Positions 1 to 8,918 are shown, counted from the stretch's first letter. The stretch is 64,000 nucleotides of DNA from Sphingomonas bisphenolicum (GCF_024349785.1 NZ_AP018818.1:310001-374000), one strand, 5' to 3'. Made by a program: numbers and translations. Notes: a model not told the origin generated them from the letters alone.

Positions 1-1189
1 CCCAGGGCGCCGACGCCACGACCCGATATTTGGCGGCGAAGGCGTCCAGCGTCCTGTCGTCGAAGCCTTTGGCGCCCAGCGGATAGTTGAAATAGCCGGT
101 ATCATCCATGCCGAAGGGCGCGAAACCGATCGCCCCGCGCCCCAGCGCCGCCCAGAAATAACGGGCATATTCGGCGGCATTGCCGATTTCCGGCACCATC
201 AACGCATTGTCGGGCCTTGTGTAGAGGTCGAGATGCCGGAAGACGTTGCGGCTGGCGCGATCGTAAATGTCTGGCGCGGCGAAATCGATCGAGGGCGCCG
301 CCACCTTCCAGATGTCGATTACATCGCCCTGCGGCCCACCGCTCGACAGCGCCATCGGATCGGGCTTGGCGAAGGGGTCGCCCAGCGCCGCGTTCACATA
401 CATGGGCAGCGGCTTGATCGCCTTGCCGGCCTTTGCCAGTTCCTCGATATAGCGGGCGGTGTGCCAAGTGTTGAAGGCGCGATCGGCCTGGTCGCCGAAG
501 ACGGTCGCCCAGTTGCCGGCCGATTTCTTCAGCATCTTGGTCAGTGCCGCCGGCACCGGGCCGTCAAACAATTTCTGCGCGGCGGGGCTGTAGTCGCGCG
601 GATTGCGGTAGCTGCCGACTTCATTTTCCGGCTGGACCAGAATGACCGTGTTCTGCGTGTCATGGTCGCGAATATAGGCCATCAGCGCCAGGAATGCGCG
701 CTTGTCCGCCGCCAGTGTCGCCACGCCATGCGGCGACAGGACGCCATGATCCGCACCATCCTTCGTCTTCATGCGCGGAAAACGGCGATTATCGAGCTTC
801 ACCCAGTCGGGCGTATAGGCGAGGCCGGTATTCTTCCACGCACCGAACCACAGCAGCACGATGCGCTTGTCATGCTTGCGTGCTTCATCCAGCAGCGTCT
901 GGACGAAGCTGTAGTCGAACTGGCCCTCCCGCGGCTCCAGTTGCTCCCAGGCGATCGGCGCCTCGACCGTATTCGCGCCGATCCGGTCGAGCGTCGCCCA
1001 GACCTTTTCCAGCGGCGCGGCATAATTGCTGCTGTTGTTGACCTGCCCGCCCAACATCAGGAAGGGCGCGCCATCCACGATCAGCGCATGGCGACCGGCC
1101 TTGGTTTCGATATGCGGCGTGTCGCCCTGCGCCAGCGCGGGGCGCGCGATCAGCAGGGAAGCGGCGATCAGGGTCCGGGTGAGGATCAT
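1..1189 (-). CDS. GH35 beta-galactosidase with DUF5597-type domain, 3' end cut by window edge
   Basis: Exported family 35 beta-galactosidase expected to remove terminal beta-galactose from oligosaccharides. The first 21 residues look like a Sec signal peptide ending ALA-Q. The acid/base glutamate sits in QPENEVGSYR (Glu190) and the likely nucleophile in MVPEIGNA (Glu334). About 396 residues are visible; the rest of the C-terminal part lies beyond the left edge. ATG 1189 is preceded by GAAAGG, which overlaps the stop of the upstream mutarotase gene. It is the last visible gene of the leftward fucose operon, so its galactosidase activity and the sugar pathway are probably co-expressed. The family call is firm; the exact substrate is inferred. 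Confidence 0.85.
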   Translation of the reverse strand, partial: MILTRTLIAASLLIARPALAQGDTPHIETKAGRHALIVDGAPFLMLGGQVNNSSNYAAPLEKVWATLDRIGANTVEAPIAWEQLEPREGQFDYSFVQTLLDEARKHDKRIVLLWFGAWKNTGLAYTPDWVKLDNRRFPRMKTKDGADHGVLSPHGVATLAADKRAFLALMAYIRDHDTQNTVILVQPENEVGSYRNPRDYSPAAQKLFDGPVPAALTKMLKKSAGNWATVFGDQADRAFNTWHTARYIEELAKAGKAIKPLPMYVNAALGDPFAKPDPMALSSGGPQGDVIDIWKVAAPSIDFAAPDIYDRASRNVFRHLDLYTRPDNALMVPEIGNAAEYARYFWAALGRGAIGFAPFGMDDTGYFNYPLGAKGFDDRTLDAFAAKYRVVASAPW

Positions 1190-1200
1190 GGAATGGCCTT

Positions 1201-1545
1201 TCATGGCTGTTCGTCCAGGGAGAAAATGCGGGTCGTTTCGGTCCATTTCGCGCCGGGCGGGGCCCAGGGAAGCGGGCGCTGGACGCCGTCCATCTGCGCT
1301 TCCCAGGCCTGCACCGCCGGATCGGCCGCATCCGCCGCCGCCTTGGCCGCCGGGTCGAAACCGGGGCCGGTTTCCATCAGCATGACCAGCCGGTTACCGC
1401 TGCGATAGATGTCCATCGCGATCACGTCCGCCGTCCGGATGCTCGCCCCGATCGCGGGCGGCAGCGCGCCGGCGGCGTGCCATGCTTCATAGCTGGCGAT
1501 GGCGTCGGCCTCGTCGGCCAGGTCGATCAGCAGGACATGCCGCAT
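1201..1545 (-). CDS. rhaM: L-rhamnose/L-fucose mutarotase family protein (RhaM-like)
   Basis: Small cytoplasmic protein of 114 residues, the size of the RhaM family (about 105), which interconverts alpha and beta anomers of 6-deoxysugars. A His at position 23 in the segment EAWHAAG matches the catalytic His near residue 22 of RhaM. The conserved tail carries the W-T-E-T-T-R-I-F pattern. The start ATG overlaps the stop of the upstream dehydrogenase as TGATG, so the two genes are translationally coupled. Neighbours (FucP-like permease, aldo-keto reductase, dehydratase) make a role in feeding the sugar dehydrogenase likely. Whether it prefers L-fucose or L-rhamnose cannot be read from the sequence. 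Confidence 0.8.
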   Translation of the reverse strand: MRHVLLIDLADEADAIASYEAWHAAGALPPAIGASIRTADVIAMDIYRSGNRLVMLMETGPGFDPAAKAAADAADPAVQAWEAQMDGVQRPLPWAPPGAKWTETTRIFSLDEQP

Positions 1546-2276
1546 CAGTTGACCCAGCCGCCGTCGATCACATGCACCGCGCCGGTTGTGAAGGACGCTT
1601 CGTCGCTCGCGAGATACAGCACCAGCGCCGCGATCTCCTCTGCCCGGCCGAGACGGCCCATCGGCTGGCGCGCTGCGAACGCGGCCTGCGCAGCGGCATA
1701 GTCGCCCGTATCGTGCAGGCGTTGTTGCAGCGAGGGCGTATCGATCGTGCCGGGGCAGATGCAGTTGCAGCGCACCCCCTGCCCGACGAAATCGGCGGCC
1801 ACCGCCTTGGTCAGGCCGATCACCCCCGCCTTGCTCGCGCCATAGGCGAAACGGTTTGGTATCCCCTTCACCGAACTGGCGATGGAGGCCATGTTGACGA
1901 TCGATCCCGCGCCCTTCTCGACCATGCCGGGCAGAAAGGCCCGGATCGTGTGATACATGGCGGTCATGTTGAGCGAGAGGGCGAAGTCCCATTCTTCCTG
2001 CGGGCATTCCAGGATGTTCCCGGCATGGACCACCCCCGCGACATTGGCGAGGATGTCGATCGGGCCGACCTCCGCCGCCAGCGCCCGCACCGCAGCTCCA
2101 TCGGTCGCGTCGAGCCTGCGCAATTCGCAGCCGTCCAGCCCCTCCAGCGCATCACGGTCCCGGTCGGTCGCGATCACGCGCGCGCCCTCCGCCACGAAGC
2201 GCTGCGCACTCGCCCGGCCGATGCCGCGCGCCGCCGCCGTAATCAGCGCGACCTTGCCTTCCAGACGCCCGCTCAT
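1545..2276 (-). CDS. SDR, probable 2-keto-3-deoxy-L-fuconate/rhamnonate 4-dehydrogenase
   Basis: NAD-dependent short-chain dehydrogenase of 243 residues. The cofactor motif is TAAARGIG (13-20), the active-site serine region NMASIASS (128-135), and the YxxxK pair Tyr145/Lys149. It belongs with the DHRS6/BDH2-like SDRs, which include the 2-keto-3-deoxy-L-rhamnonate and -fuconate 4-dehydrogenases (LRA5 type). A clear paralog lies at 46101-46829 and shares stretches such as VIGLTK and QRLHDTGD. The start overlaps the stop of the dehydratase gene (ATGA), and the stop overlaps the mutarotase start. Likely reaction: oxidation of the C4 hydroxyl of the 2-keto-3-deoxy sugar acid. The fold is certain; the substrate is inferred from context. 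Confidence 0.82.
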   Translation of the reverse strand: MSGRLEGKVALITAAARGIGRASAQRFVAEGARVIATDRDRDALEGLDGCELRRLDATDGAAVRALAAEVGPIDILANVAGVVHAGNILECPQEEWDFALSLNMTAMYHTIRAFLPGMVEKGAGSIVNMASIASSVKGIPNRFAYGASKAGVIGLTKAVAADFVGQGVRCNCICPGTIDTPSLQQRLHDTGDYAAAQAAFAARQPMGRLGRAEEIAALVLYLASDEASFTTGAVHVIDGGWVN

Positions 2277-3475
2277 GCGCGCGCCTTCGTGGGGAGACAG
2301 TCGGGGCCGATGGGATCGAAAGCCTTGTAGGTCAAAATAAACTCCTGATGGCCAAGGGATTCGGAAACACTGCGCTCACCCGCCGCGACGGCCAATAGCT
2401 TGTCGTAGATTTCCGTGCCGACCTGCTCCAGCGTCGCTTCGCCTTCCAGGATGCGCCCGGCATTGACGTCCATGTCGGCCGCCAGCCGGCGGCCGGTATC
2501 CGGGTTCGCGCAAATCTTGATGACCGGCGAAATGGCCGATCCGACCACCGATCCGCGCCCGGTCGTAAACAAAGTCAAATGCGCGCCGCAGGCAATCAGT
2601 TCGACGATCTCCGCATTGTCGGAGATATTGGGGAAGCCGAAGCGCGGTTCGCCGTCAGGCACCACGTCGAGCAGATAGAGGCCGCCCGTCGGCGGCACAT
2701 CGCCCGGCTTCAATATACCGTCGATGGTCGAGGAGCCGGATTTGGAATAGGCGCCCATCGACTTTTCCTCCTGCGTCGTCAGGCCGCCCTCCGCGTTGCC
2801 GGGCGCGAAGCTGCCGAACCCCATGATGGTGTAGTAGCGTTCGGCCTTGTGCACGCACTCTTCGATCGCGGCCGCCAGTTCGGGCGTGCGGGCGCGGTCT
2901 GCCATGATCTTTTCGCATCCGACCAGTTCGCCCGTCTCCTCGAAGATGCAGGCCGCGCCGTCCGCCACCAACCGGTCGAAAGCGCGGCCGACCGCCGGAT
3001 TGGCGGTGATGCCGCTGGTTCCGTCCGACCCGCCGCAGATGGTGCCGACGATCAGTTCCTCGACGCCCATCGGCCCGCGCGGGACGTCGGCGATGGCGGC
3101 GCGCACGCGCCCCACCGCCTCGACGCCCGCCGCGATCGTCGCCGCCGTGCCGCCCGTCTCCTGGATCACCAGCAGTTCGGCGGGCCGTCCGCTCGCCCGC
3201 GCCACCGCCAGCAGCCGCTCGCGATTGAAACTCTCGCACCCCAGCGACACGATCACGAGGCCGCCGACATTGGGATGGGTGGCGATCGCCTCCATCACCT
3301 TGGCGGCATAGGCGTTGGGATAGCAGCCGGGAAAGCCGATCAGTTGCACATCGGGATCGTCCGCCCTGTCCACGATCCGCCGCGCGACATGATGCGCGCA
3401 TTCCACCAGATAGGCGACCGCGACGACATTGCGGATGCCCTTGCGCCCATCCTGCCGGAGCCAGGCCTGGATCAT
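2273..3475 (-). CDS. UxaA/GarD-family sugar-acid dehydratase, large (C-terminal) subunit
   Basis: A 400-residue protein matching the C-terminal catalytic domain of altronate dehydratase (UxaA). It begins with a DGRKGIRN segment typical of the domain start and has conserved metal-site style segments such as GCYPN, GCESFNR and CGGSDGTSG. It lacks the N-terminal SAF domain of one-piece UxaA; that domain is encoded by the neighbouring upstream gene as a fusion to an aldo-keto reductase, with ATGA overlap. In this operon it most likely dehydrates L-fuconate or a related aldonate to the 2-keto-3-deoxy acid, rather than D-altronate. The family is secure; the substrate is inferred. Confidence 0.83.
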   Translation of the reverse strand: MIQAWLRQDGRKGIRNVVAVAYLVECAHHVARRIVDRADDPDVQLIGFPGCYPNAYAAKVMEAIATHPNVGGLVIVSLGCESFNRERLLAVARASGRPAELLVIQETGGTAATIAAGVEAVGRVRAAIADVPRGPMGVEELIVGTICGGSDGTSGITANPAVGRAFDRLVADGAACIFEETGELVGCEKIMADRARTPELAAAIEECVHKAERYYTIMGFGSFAPGNAEGGLTTQEEKSMGAYSKSGSSTIDGILKPGDVPPTGGLYLLDVVPDGEPRFGFPNISDNAEIVELIACGAHLTLFTTGRGSVVGSAISPVIKICANPDTGRRLAADMDVNAGRILEGEATLEQVGTEIYDKLLAVAAGERSVSESLGHQEFILTYKAFDPIGPDCLPTKARA

Positions 3476-4731
3476 GCCCCCTGCTCCAGCGCGGTGCGCG
3501 TATGGCTGCTGATATAGTCGCTCTTCATATTGTGCATATGTATCCAGTCGCCGGTCGCGGCATCGGCGGTCATCGACCCGATCGGCGCACCATATTTGAT
3601 GATCTTGTCCCCGGCGCGGAGCGGCGCGCGGGCGATCTTGTGCCCGATGGATATCCCCTCGCGCGCGGGGATCGTGCCGCCCGAAACGGGGAGAATGTCA
3701 CCTGCGTCGATCGGACGGACACAGATCAGGACATTGTCGTCGGGGTGCAACAGGATCAGGCGCGCATCGTCCTGCAACATGGAAGCATCTTTCAGGGCGG
3801 CGTCGAGCGCAGGCCAGAGCGCGTGGGGCAGGGGCGCCGAGCGGCGGGTCATGCTGTCGGCGACTTGATCCGGCCCGACCAGGCCGGGAATGACGCTGAC
3901 GACCGCAGGATGGCGGAGCGGAAATTGCAGGGCGGCAGCGGGCAGCGCGACGTCAAAGGCGACGCAGGCGTCCGACAGGCGCTGCGCCCTGCCGACGATG
4001 TCGGCGCTGGGAGCAGTATAGTCGAAATGCAACGGGCCGCCGAGGTCGCGCGCCAATATGCCGCTATTATAGGGGCCACCGACGATCACTTGCACGCCCA
4101 GTTCGGCGCAGCGCGCCAGCAACCGTTCCGCGCTGCGGTCCAGCAGCGTGTAGCGCCCGGCGAGCAGGATCATGTCCAGCGCGACATGGTCGAGCAGTTC
4201 GTCGCAGATCGCGACTTCATTGACGCCGATGCCGATCGCGCCGATCGCGCCCGCTTCGCGCAGGTCGCACATCGCCCGATAGCCGCCGTCGAGAAAGGCG
4301 CGCAGGTGGCGGTCATGATCGTCGCCATGGGTCGCCCGGCCGAGATCATGGGCGAGCAGCAGGTCGATCCGATCGCGGCGCAGGCGCGCGCAACTCCCTT
4401 CGAAGGATCGCAGCACCGCGTCACGACCATAGTCGAAGACTGGTTCGAACGGATCGGCATCGACGAAACCGTGGCGTTCGCCCCGCGCGTCGGTCGGTAT
4501 GAGCAGGCGCCCGACTTTGGTCGACACCGCCGCTTCGTCCGCCGGGTCGCGTTCCGCCAGCATCGCGCCCAACCGCCGTTCGGCCAGGCCGAAACCATAA
4601 TGGGGCGCCGTGTCATAATAGCGGATGCCCGCATCCCAGGCGGCGTCGAGCGTGGCCCGCGCTTCCGCCTCGCTCACGGCGCGATAGAGATTGCCGATCG
4701 GCGCGGTGCCCATGCCCAAATCGGGGATCAT
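3472..4731 (-). CDS. Fusion protein: aldo-keto reductase (L-fucose dehydrogenase type) + UxaA-type SAF domain
   Basis: One 419-residue reading frame with two domains. Residues 1-317 are an aldo-keto reductase of the D-threo-aldose/L-fucose 1-dehydrogenase type with the full tetrad Asp40, Tyr45, Lys72 and His128. Residues 318-419 (from an internal Met, ATG at 3780) match the SAF domain that forms the N-terminus of altronate dehydratase (segments LLHPDDN, GHKIAR, KYGAPIG, HMHN). No stop codon separates them. The stand-alone paralog at 43192-44202 ends where the SAF part begins here. It would couple sugar oxidation to the small subunit of the dehydratase encoded next door. Internal initiation at ATG 3780, after a weak GAAAGA, could also give a separate 102-residue subunit. 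Start ATG 4731 overlaps the fucP stop. Confidence 0.85.
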   Translation of the reverse strand: MIPDLGMGTAPIGNLYRAVSEAEARATLDAAWDAGIRYYDTAPHYGFGLAERRLGAMLAERDPADEAAVSTKVGRLLIPTDARGERHGFVDADPFEPVFDYGRDAVLRSFEGSCARLRRDRIDLLLAHDLGRATHGDDHDRHLRAFLDGGYRAMCDLREAGAIGAIGIGVNEVAICDELLDHVALDMILLAGRYTLLDRSAERLLARCAELGVQVIVGGPYNSGILARDLGGPLHFDYTAPSADIVGRAQRLSDACVAFDVALPAAALQFPLRHPAVVSVIPGLVGPDQVADSMTRRSAPLPHALWPALDAALKDASMLQDDARLILLHPDDNVLICVRPIDAGDILPVSGGTIPAREGISIGHKIARAPLRAGDKIIKYGAPIGSMTADAATGDWIHMHNMKSDYISSHTRTALEQGA

Positions 4732-5966
4732 GCCACCCCCTCCCGCCGCGCCGCCCACGCATAGAGCCCGACGACCGCGAAGCAGAGCGCGGGCACGAGC
4801 ATCGCCGTGCGGATCGTCCCGGTCAGGTCGGACAGCAGGCCCATCGCCATCGTCAGCACCGCGCCGCCGATGATCGCCATCACGATCATCGACGCGCCCG
4901 CCTTGGTCAGCGGTCCGAGGCCGCGCAGCGACAGGACGAAGATGGTGGGGTAGAGGATCGACATGAAGAAGCTGGTCGCCACCAGAGCGGCAAGACCGAC
5001 CACGCCCCCCGTCACCGCCACCAGCGACAGGACGATATTGATCCCCGCGAACAATGCCATCAGCCGCGCACCATCGAACCGGGACAGCAGCGCCGCACCG
5101 ATGAAACGGCCGACCATGAACAGCGCCAGCGACAGGGTCAGCAGCCAGGCCGCCTTTTGTGCGCCGATGCCCGGCACGACGCTTTCCGCATAGCGGATCA
5201 GGTAGCTCCAGATGCCGACCTGCGCGCCGACATAGAAGAATTGCGCGGCCACCCCCGCCAGATAGCGCGGCCGCCGTAACAGCGCGCCATAGCCCGCGAA
5301 GATCGGACCGGTCGTCGCTTCCGCCTGCATGGCGGCACGGGGAAAGCGCGTGAAGGTGAGCGCCGCCGCCCAGCCCAGCACCACCAGCGCTATGCCGAGA
5401 TAGGGTAGCTGCACCGCCGCGGCGCCTGCAGCGCCCTGCCGGGGGGCGTCGGACAGGATCAGGGTCGCGCCCAGCGCCACGCCGGTGATCGATCCCAGCG
5501 GATTGAAGGCCTGCGCCAGATTGAGCCGCTGCGCCGCCCCCTCCGCCGGCCCCATCACCGCGACCATCGGATTGGCGGCGGTTTCGAGGAAGGCCAGGCC
5601 ACTCGCAATCACGAACAGCGCGAAGAGGAAGAAGCCGTAGCTGAGCTGTGTCGACGCCGGCAGGAACAGCAGCGCGCCGCCGCCGAACAGCAGCAGCCCC
5701 AGAATGACCGTCGCCTTGTAACCCAGCCGTTCGGCCGCCAGCGCGGCGGGAATCGCGAAACAGAAATAGCCCAGATAGAAAGCCGACTGGACCAGCCCCG
5801 ACTGAAAATCCGACAGCGAAAATACATGCCGGAAATGGGCGATCAGCACATCGTTGAGGTTGTTCGCCACCCCCCACAGGAAGAAGAGGCCCGTGGTCAG
5901 CACCATCGCAGTCCGGCTGCTCCGTCCGGACCTGCTCCGTTCAGTGCCGGCTCCCTGCCTATGCAT
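4728..5966 (-). CDS. fucP: FucP-type L-fucose:H+ symporter (MFS)
   Basis: Inner-membrane major-facilitator permease of 412 residues with about 12 hydrophobic segments. It carries two residues that are functionally important in E. coli FucP: an Asp in NNLND (Asp39, equivalent of Asp46) and a Glu in FLETAANP (Glu128, equivalent of Glu135). ATG 5966 was chosen because GAGAGAGGA lies just upstream; a TTG at 5990 would extend it by 8 residues but has no comparable ribosome site. It would import the monosaccharide released in the periplasm. Its stop overlaps the start of the fusion gene. A strong hairpin just upstream separates it from the TonB receptor gene. Confidence 0.88.
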   Translation of the reverse strand: MHRQGAGTERSRSGRSSRTAMVLTTGLFFLWGVANNLNDVLIAHFRHVFSLSDFQSGLVQSAFYLGYFCFAIPAALAAERLGYKATVILGLLLFGGGALLFLPASTQLSYGFFLFALFVIASGLAFLETAANPMVAVMGPAEGAAQRLNLAQAFNPLGSITGVALGATLILSDAPRQGAAGAAAVQLPYLGIALVVLGWAAALTFTRFPRAAMQAEATTGPIFAGYGALLRRPRYLAGVAAQFFYVGAQVGIWSYLIRYAESVVPGIGAQKAAWLLTLSLALFMVGRFIGAALLSRFDGARLMALFAGINIVLSLVAVTGGVVGLAALVATSFFMSILYPTIFVLSLRGLGPLTKAGASMIVMAIIGGAVLTMAMGLLSDLTGTIRTAMLVPALCFAVVGLYAWAARREGVA

Positions 5967-5993
5967 CAGGCCATCCTCTCTCTTGTCCAAAAT

Positions 5994-6025
5994 GGCAGAC
6001 CGGCCGCATCGCGGTCCGGTCTGCC
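5994..6025 (-). terminator. Strong hairpin with T-run between receptor and fucP genes (partial terminator or attenuator)
   Basis: Perfect 10-bp inverted repeat, GGCAGACCGG at 5994-6003 and CCGGTCTGCC at 6016-6025. An inner CCGC/GCGG pairing extends it to about 14 bp with one bulge. Read on the minus strand the stem is followed by ATTTT, as in an intrinsic terminator. It lies 35 bases after the receptor stop and 28 bases before the fucP start, so it would end or throttle receptor transcription ahead of the catabolic genes. Confidence 0.75.
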
Positions 6026-6059
6026 AGGGGAGGGACGCTAGAAACGCCCGTACGCCGGA

Positions 6060-8750
6060 TCAATAGGTGATGCGGGCGGTGAGGCTGATGCGACGGTCGT
6101 TGACGACGACGTCGCGCGGACGGCTGTCGATACCGAAATAGGTCGATCGACGCGTGTTGGTCAGGTTCACGCCATCGACCGCCAAGGCGAATTGCGGCGT
6201 GACATTATAGCTGACCGATGCATCGACCTGACCGAAGGGCTTGTTGAAGATCGGCAGATTGCCGGTCCCGTTGCCCGCCGTCGTGACGACATATTTGCTG
6301 CGCCAGTTATAAGCGACGCGCGCCGACAAACTGCCAAGTTCGTAGATGCCGACCAGATTATAATTATATTTGGACAGTAGTTCCAGCGGCACGTTGACGA
6401 CCGGTCCGGTCGTTGCTGGTGAAGGGGCCTTGGAATCCACATATGTGAAGTTCGCCTGCATGCCAAGGCCACTGAGCGGCCCGGGCAGGAAGTCGAAGAA
6501 CTGCTGATAGGCCAGTTCGAAGCCCTTCACCTTGCCTTTTGCGACATTGTTGAAGGACGTGACCTGATATTCATATGTATTGCCGTTGTTGAAGGTCACA
6601 TCGCGGGGCGTAACAGCGGTCTGGATATAGTTTTTGATGTTTTTGTAAAATCCGGCGGCCGTCAACGACCCCGTCCGCGAGAAATACCACTCCAGCGACA
6701 GATCGAAATTGTCCGACTTCATGGGCTTGAGATAGGGGTTGCCACCGCTGGTGGTATGCAACTGGTCCTGCTGCGCCCGGCCGGGTTCCGTAATGTTGAG
6801 GCTGGGGTTCAACTGACCGAAGCTGGGCCGCGAGATATTCTTCGCGGCCGCCAGGCGCACTTGCAGGTCGTCGGCCAGGTGAACGCGCAGGTTCAGGCTG
6901 GGCAGGACCGAAGTATAGCTGCGCGATGCATTGATCGGATTGAACTCGGCCGGGCCGTTGCTTTCGGTCCCGTCGGGGTTCTGGATGATCGCGATCTGCT
7001 GGTAGAATCCCGACACGTCGAGATTCGTACGGACCACACGCACACCGACATTGCCGTCGACGGGATCGGTCTTGAAGAAGGCGGTGGCATAGCCGGTATA
7101 GGTCTTCTGGCGCTGCTGATTGGTGCCGCTCTGGACATAAGCCGGCGCGCTGGCGATGCCCAGCGTATCGAGCGTATCCTGATAGTTGCGGATGATGCTG
7201 CGGTTAAAGGCGATGATGTTGCCGAACAGGTCGGCATCGCCGCGGAAGAAGTCGCTCAGGTCGACATTTTCCAGCTGGCTGGGAATGCCGTTCAGGCCGG
7301 TATAGCGATAGCCGGTGTCGATCGTCCGGTTCTTACGATCGGCAAAGCGGATGCCCGCCTTGATCGAGGACAGGATACCGGCATCGAAACGATATTCGGC
7401 GTCGAGCCGCGCCGTCCTGTCCGACGCCTTCGATTCGTTGAGATTGTCGAGGTAGAAGGCGCTGTTGTATGTCGCCGGGTTCGCAAGGCCGGTGGCCGAA
7501 CCGATGTTTACGACCGGCACCGATCCCGAAATATCCTGGTACAGCGTATCGGCGGTGCCGTTCAGGCCGAAGATCGAACGCAGATTTTTCGTCTTGGCGT
7601 CTACATATTGACCATCGGCTGTGACCGTCAGGTTGGCGCTGGGCTTCCACTTCAGGTTAAGCGAATAATCGGTCGTCTTCGACCGGCGCGTTTCAGCGCT
7701 GGTGTTGTTGCCGACGGGCAGATTGATGAAGGTGCCGCTTTGGAAATCGCCATTGTCGGCATAGGTGAACGGCGCGCCGGGCAACGGCTGGATCGCGCTG
7801 TTCGAGGTGTAGGCGAAGAAGCTGTAGTCGTCGTAGCGGAACTTATAGTCTGAGCGAAAGACTTCGGCGGTCAGTTCCAGCGTGTCGCTGGGGCGCCACT
7901 GGACCGATACATCGGTGCCCAAGCGACGACGGTCGCCATAGACTTCGCCGATACCAGTGCCATGGGGCAGCGTGGTCGTCTGACCGGTGCGGCCCAACGT
8001 CGCCAGCACGGCGGCGTCGCCCGCAACGGTGGGGTCGAGCGTGTAGAAAGGTTCGGTCGAAATAGTGTCCTGACGGAAGGCGGTCTTCTGGAAAGATACG
8101 CTGGCCAGAATGCCGATCTCACCGATACCCGTTTCCCAGCGGTTGCTGAGCATGAGCGATGCCGACGGCTTATAACGGTCGACCAGGTCGAAATGGCTCT
8201 GGGTCAACGACGCCGCCGCCTTGAAGCCGTCGAAGTCGAACGCTTTGCGGGTGCGGAAATTGATCGTGCCCGACAACTGATCTTCGATCAGGTCGGCCGA
8301 CGGATTTTTGTAGACGTCGATGCCGGCCAGAAGTTCCGAAGGAATATCCTCCAGGTTGAGCTGGTTGGCTCCACTCGCGGTGAAGATATCCCGACCGTTC
8401 AGTTCGGTGCGAACCTGGGTCAAGCCACGGATTGCGACCGAGCTGCCTTCGCCATATCGGCGCTGGACCTGAATGCCAGGAATGCGCTGCAGCGCTTCGG
8501 CGACGTTGCGGTCGGGCAGCTTGCCGATGTCTTCGGCCACGATCGAATCGACGATGACATCGCTGTTGCGCTTGAGCGCCTGGGCGCTGGACAGGCTGGC
8601 GCGCACGCCGGTGACGACGATGTCGCCCTCGCTCGCGGCGGGCTGCTGCGGGGCCTCCTGCGCGTGGACGCTGCTCCCCAGCGCGATACTGGCGATCGAA
8701 ATGCCGGCCAGCAACGCGGCGCGACGCGGCATATGCGTGATCTTGGTCAT
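6060..8750 (-). CDS. TonB-dependent receptor (Xanthomonas/Caulobacter type), glycan uptake
   Basis: Outer-membrane receptor of 896 residues. The signal peptide covers about residues 1-31 (cleavage after VHAQ). The DIVVTG motif begins the plug, and the plug domain (about 45-160) holds the characteristic LPDRNVAEALQRIPG and RGL segments. The rest is a beta-barrel ending ITLxARITY-like with an aromatic final residue. The length fits the large-receptor subfamily that imports oligosaccharides. ATG 8750 is chosen because AGGAAGGGG lies upstream; in-frame codons up to 8885 give no signal peptide at the N-terminus. It is divergent from the IclR regulator gene and probably controlled by it. The glycan is not identifiable from sequence; neighbours suggest fucosylated oligosaccharides. 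Confidence 0.9.
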   Translation of the reverse strand: MTKITHMPRRAALLAGISIASIALGSSVHAQEAPQQPAASEGDIVVTGVRASLSSAQALKRNSDVIVDSIVAEDIGKLPDRNVAEALQRIPGIQVQRRYGEGSSVAIRGLTQVRTELNGRDIFTASGANQLNLEDIPSELLAGIDVYKNPSADLIEDQLSGTINFRTRKAFDFDGFKAAASLTQSHFDLVDRYKPSASLMLSNRWETGIGEIGILASVSFQKTAFRQDTISTEPFYTLDPTVAGDAAVLATLGRTGQTTTLPHGTGIGEVYGDRRRLGTDVSVQWRPSDTLELTAEVFRSDYKFRYDDYSFFAYTSNSAIQPLPGAPFTYADNGDFQSGTFINLPVGNNTSAETRRSKTTDYSLNLKWKPSANLTVTADGQYVDAKTKNLRSIFGLNGTADTLYQDISGSVPVVNIGSATGLANPATYNSAFYLDNLNESKASDRTARLDAEYRFDAGILSSIKAGIRFADRKNRTIDTGYRYTGLNGIPSQLENVDLSDFFRGDADLFGNIIAFNRSIIRNYQDTLDTLGIASAPAYVQSGTNQQRQKTYTGYATAFFKTDPVDGNVGVRVVRTNLDVSGFYQQIAIIQNPDGTESNGPAEFNPINASRSYTSVLPSLNLRVHLADDLQVRLAAAKNISRPSFGQLNPSLNITEPGRAQQDQLHTTSGGNPYLKPMKSDNFDLSLEWYFSRTGSLTAAGFYKNIKNYIQTAVTPRDVTFNNGNTYEYQVTSFNNVAKGKVKGFELAYQQFFDFLPGPLSGLGMQANFTYVDSKAPSPATTGPVVNVPLELLSKYNYNLVGIYELGSLSARVAYNWRSKYVVTTAGNGTGNLPIFNKPFGQVDASVSYNVTPQFALAVDGVNLTNTRRSTYFGIDSRPRDVVVNDRRISLTARITY

Positions 8751-8885
8751 GAAACCCCTTCCTCTCCCTTGGCCCCTGAACGGAGCGCTCACCTGATTCG
8801 CGGCTGAAAACGGCCGGAACATTTCCCTTTCATGTCTCCGCCCCCTCCTGGGAGCGGTAACAAGACAAGGCTCCATTACTCCCAC

Positions 8886-8918
8886 ATTTCGAATTATGAA
8901 ATATAAAAATTGATTTCA
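8886..8918. promoter_or_regulatory. Inverted-repeat operator candidate between receptor and IclR genes
   Basis: Three alternating half-sites lie in an AT-rich patch: ATTTC at 8886-8890, GAAAT at 8898-8902 and ATTTC at 8913-8917. They form an ATTTC-N7-GAAAT palindrome and a TGAAAT-N10-ATTTCA palindrome sharing the middle site. The patch sits in the 245-bp divergent intergenic region, a standard place for IclR-family binding. Binding by the neighbouring IclR protein is inferred. Confidence 0.5.

Noticed and set aside
5967..5990. Longer FucP start at TTG 5990
   Set aside because: A good ribosome site (GAGAGAGGA) lies between it and ATG 5966, so the extension would translate through the ribosome site; the ATG is the better start.
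8751..8885. Longer TonB-receptor start at 8885
   Set aside because: The extra 45 residues are Arg-rich and would bury the clear signal peptide; AGGAAGGGG directly before ATG 8750 supports the shorter form.
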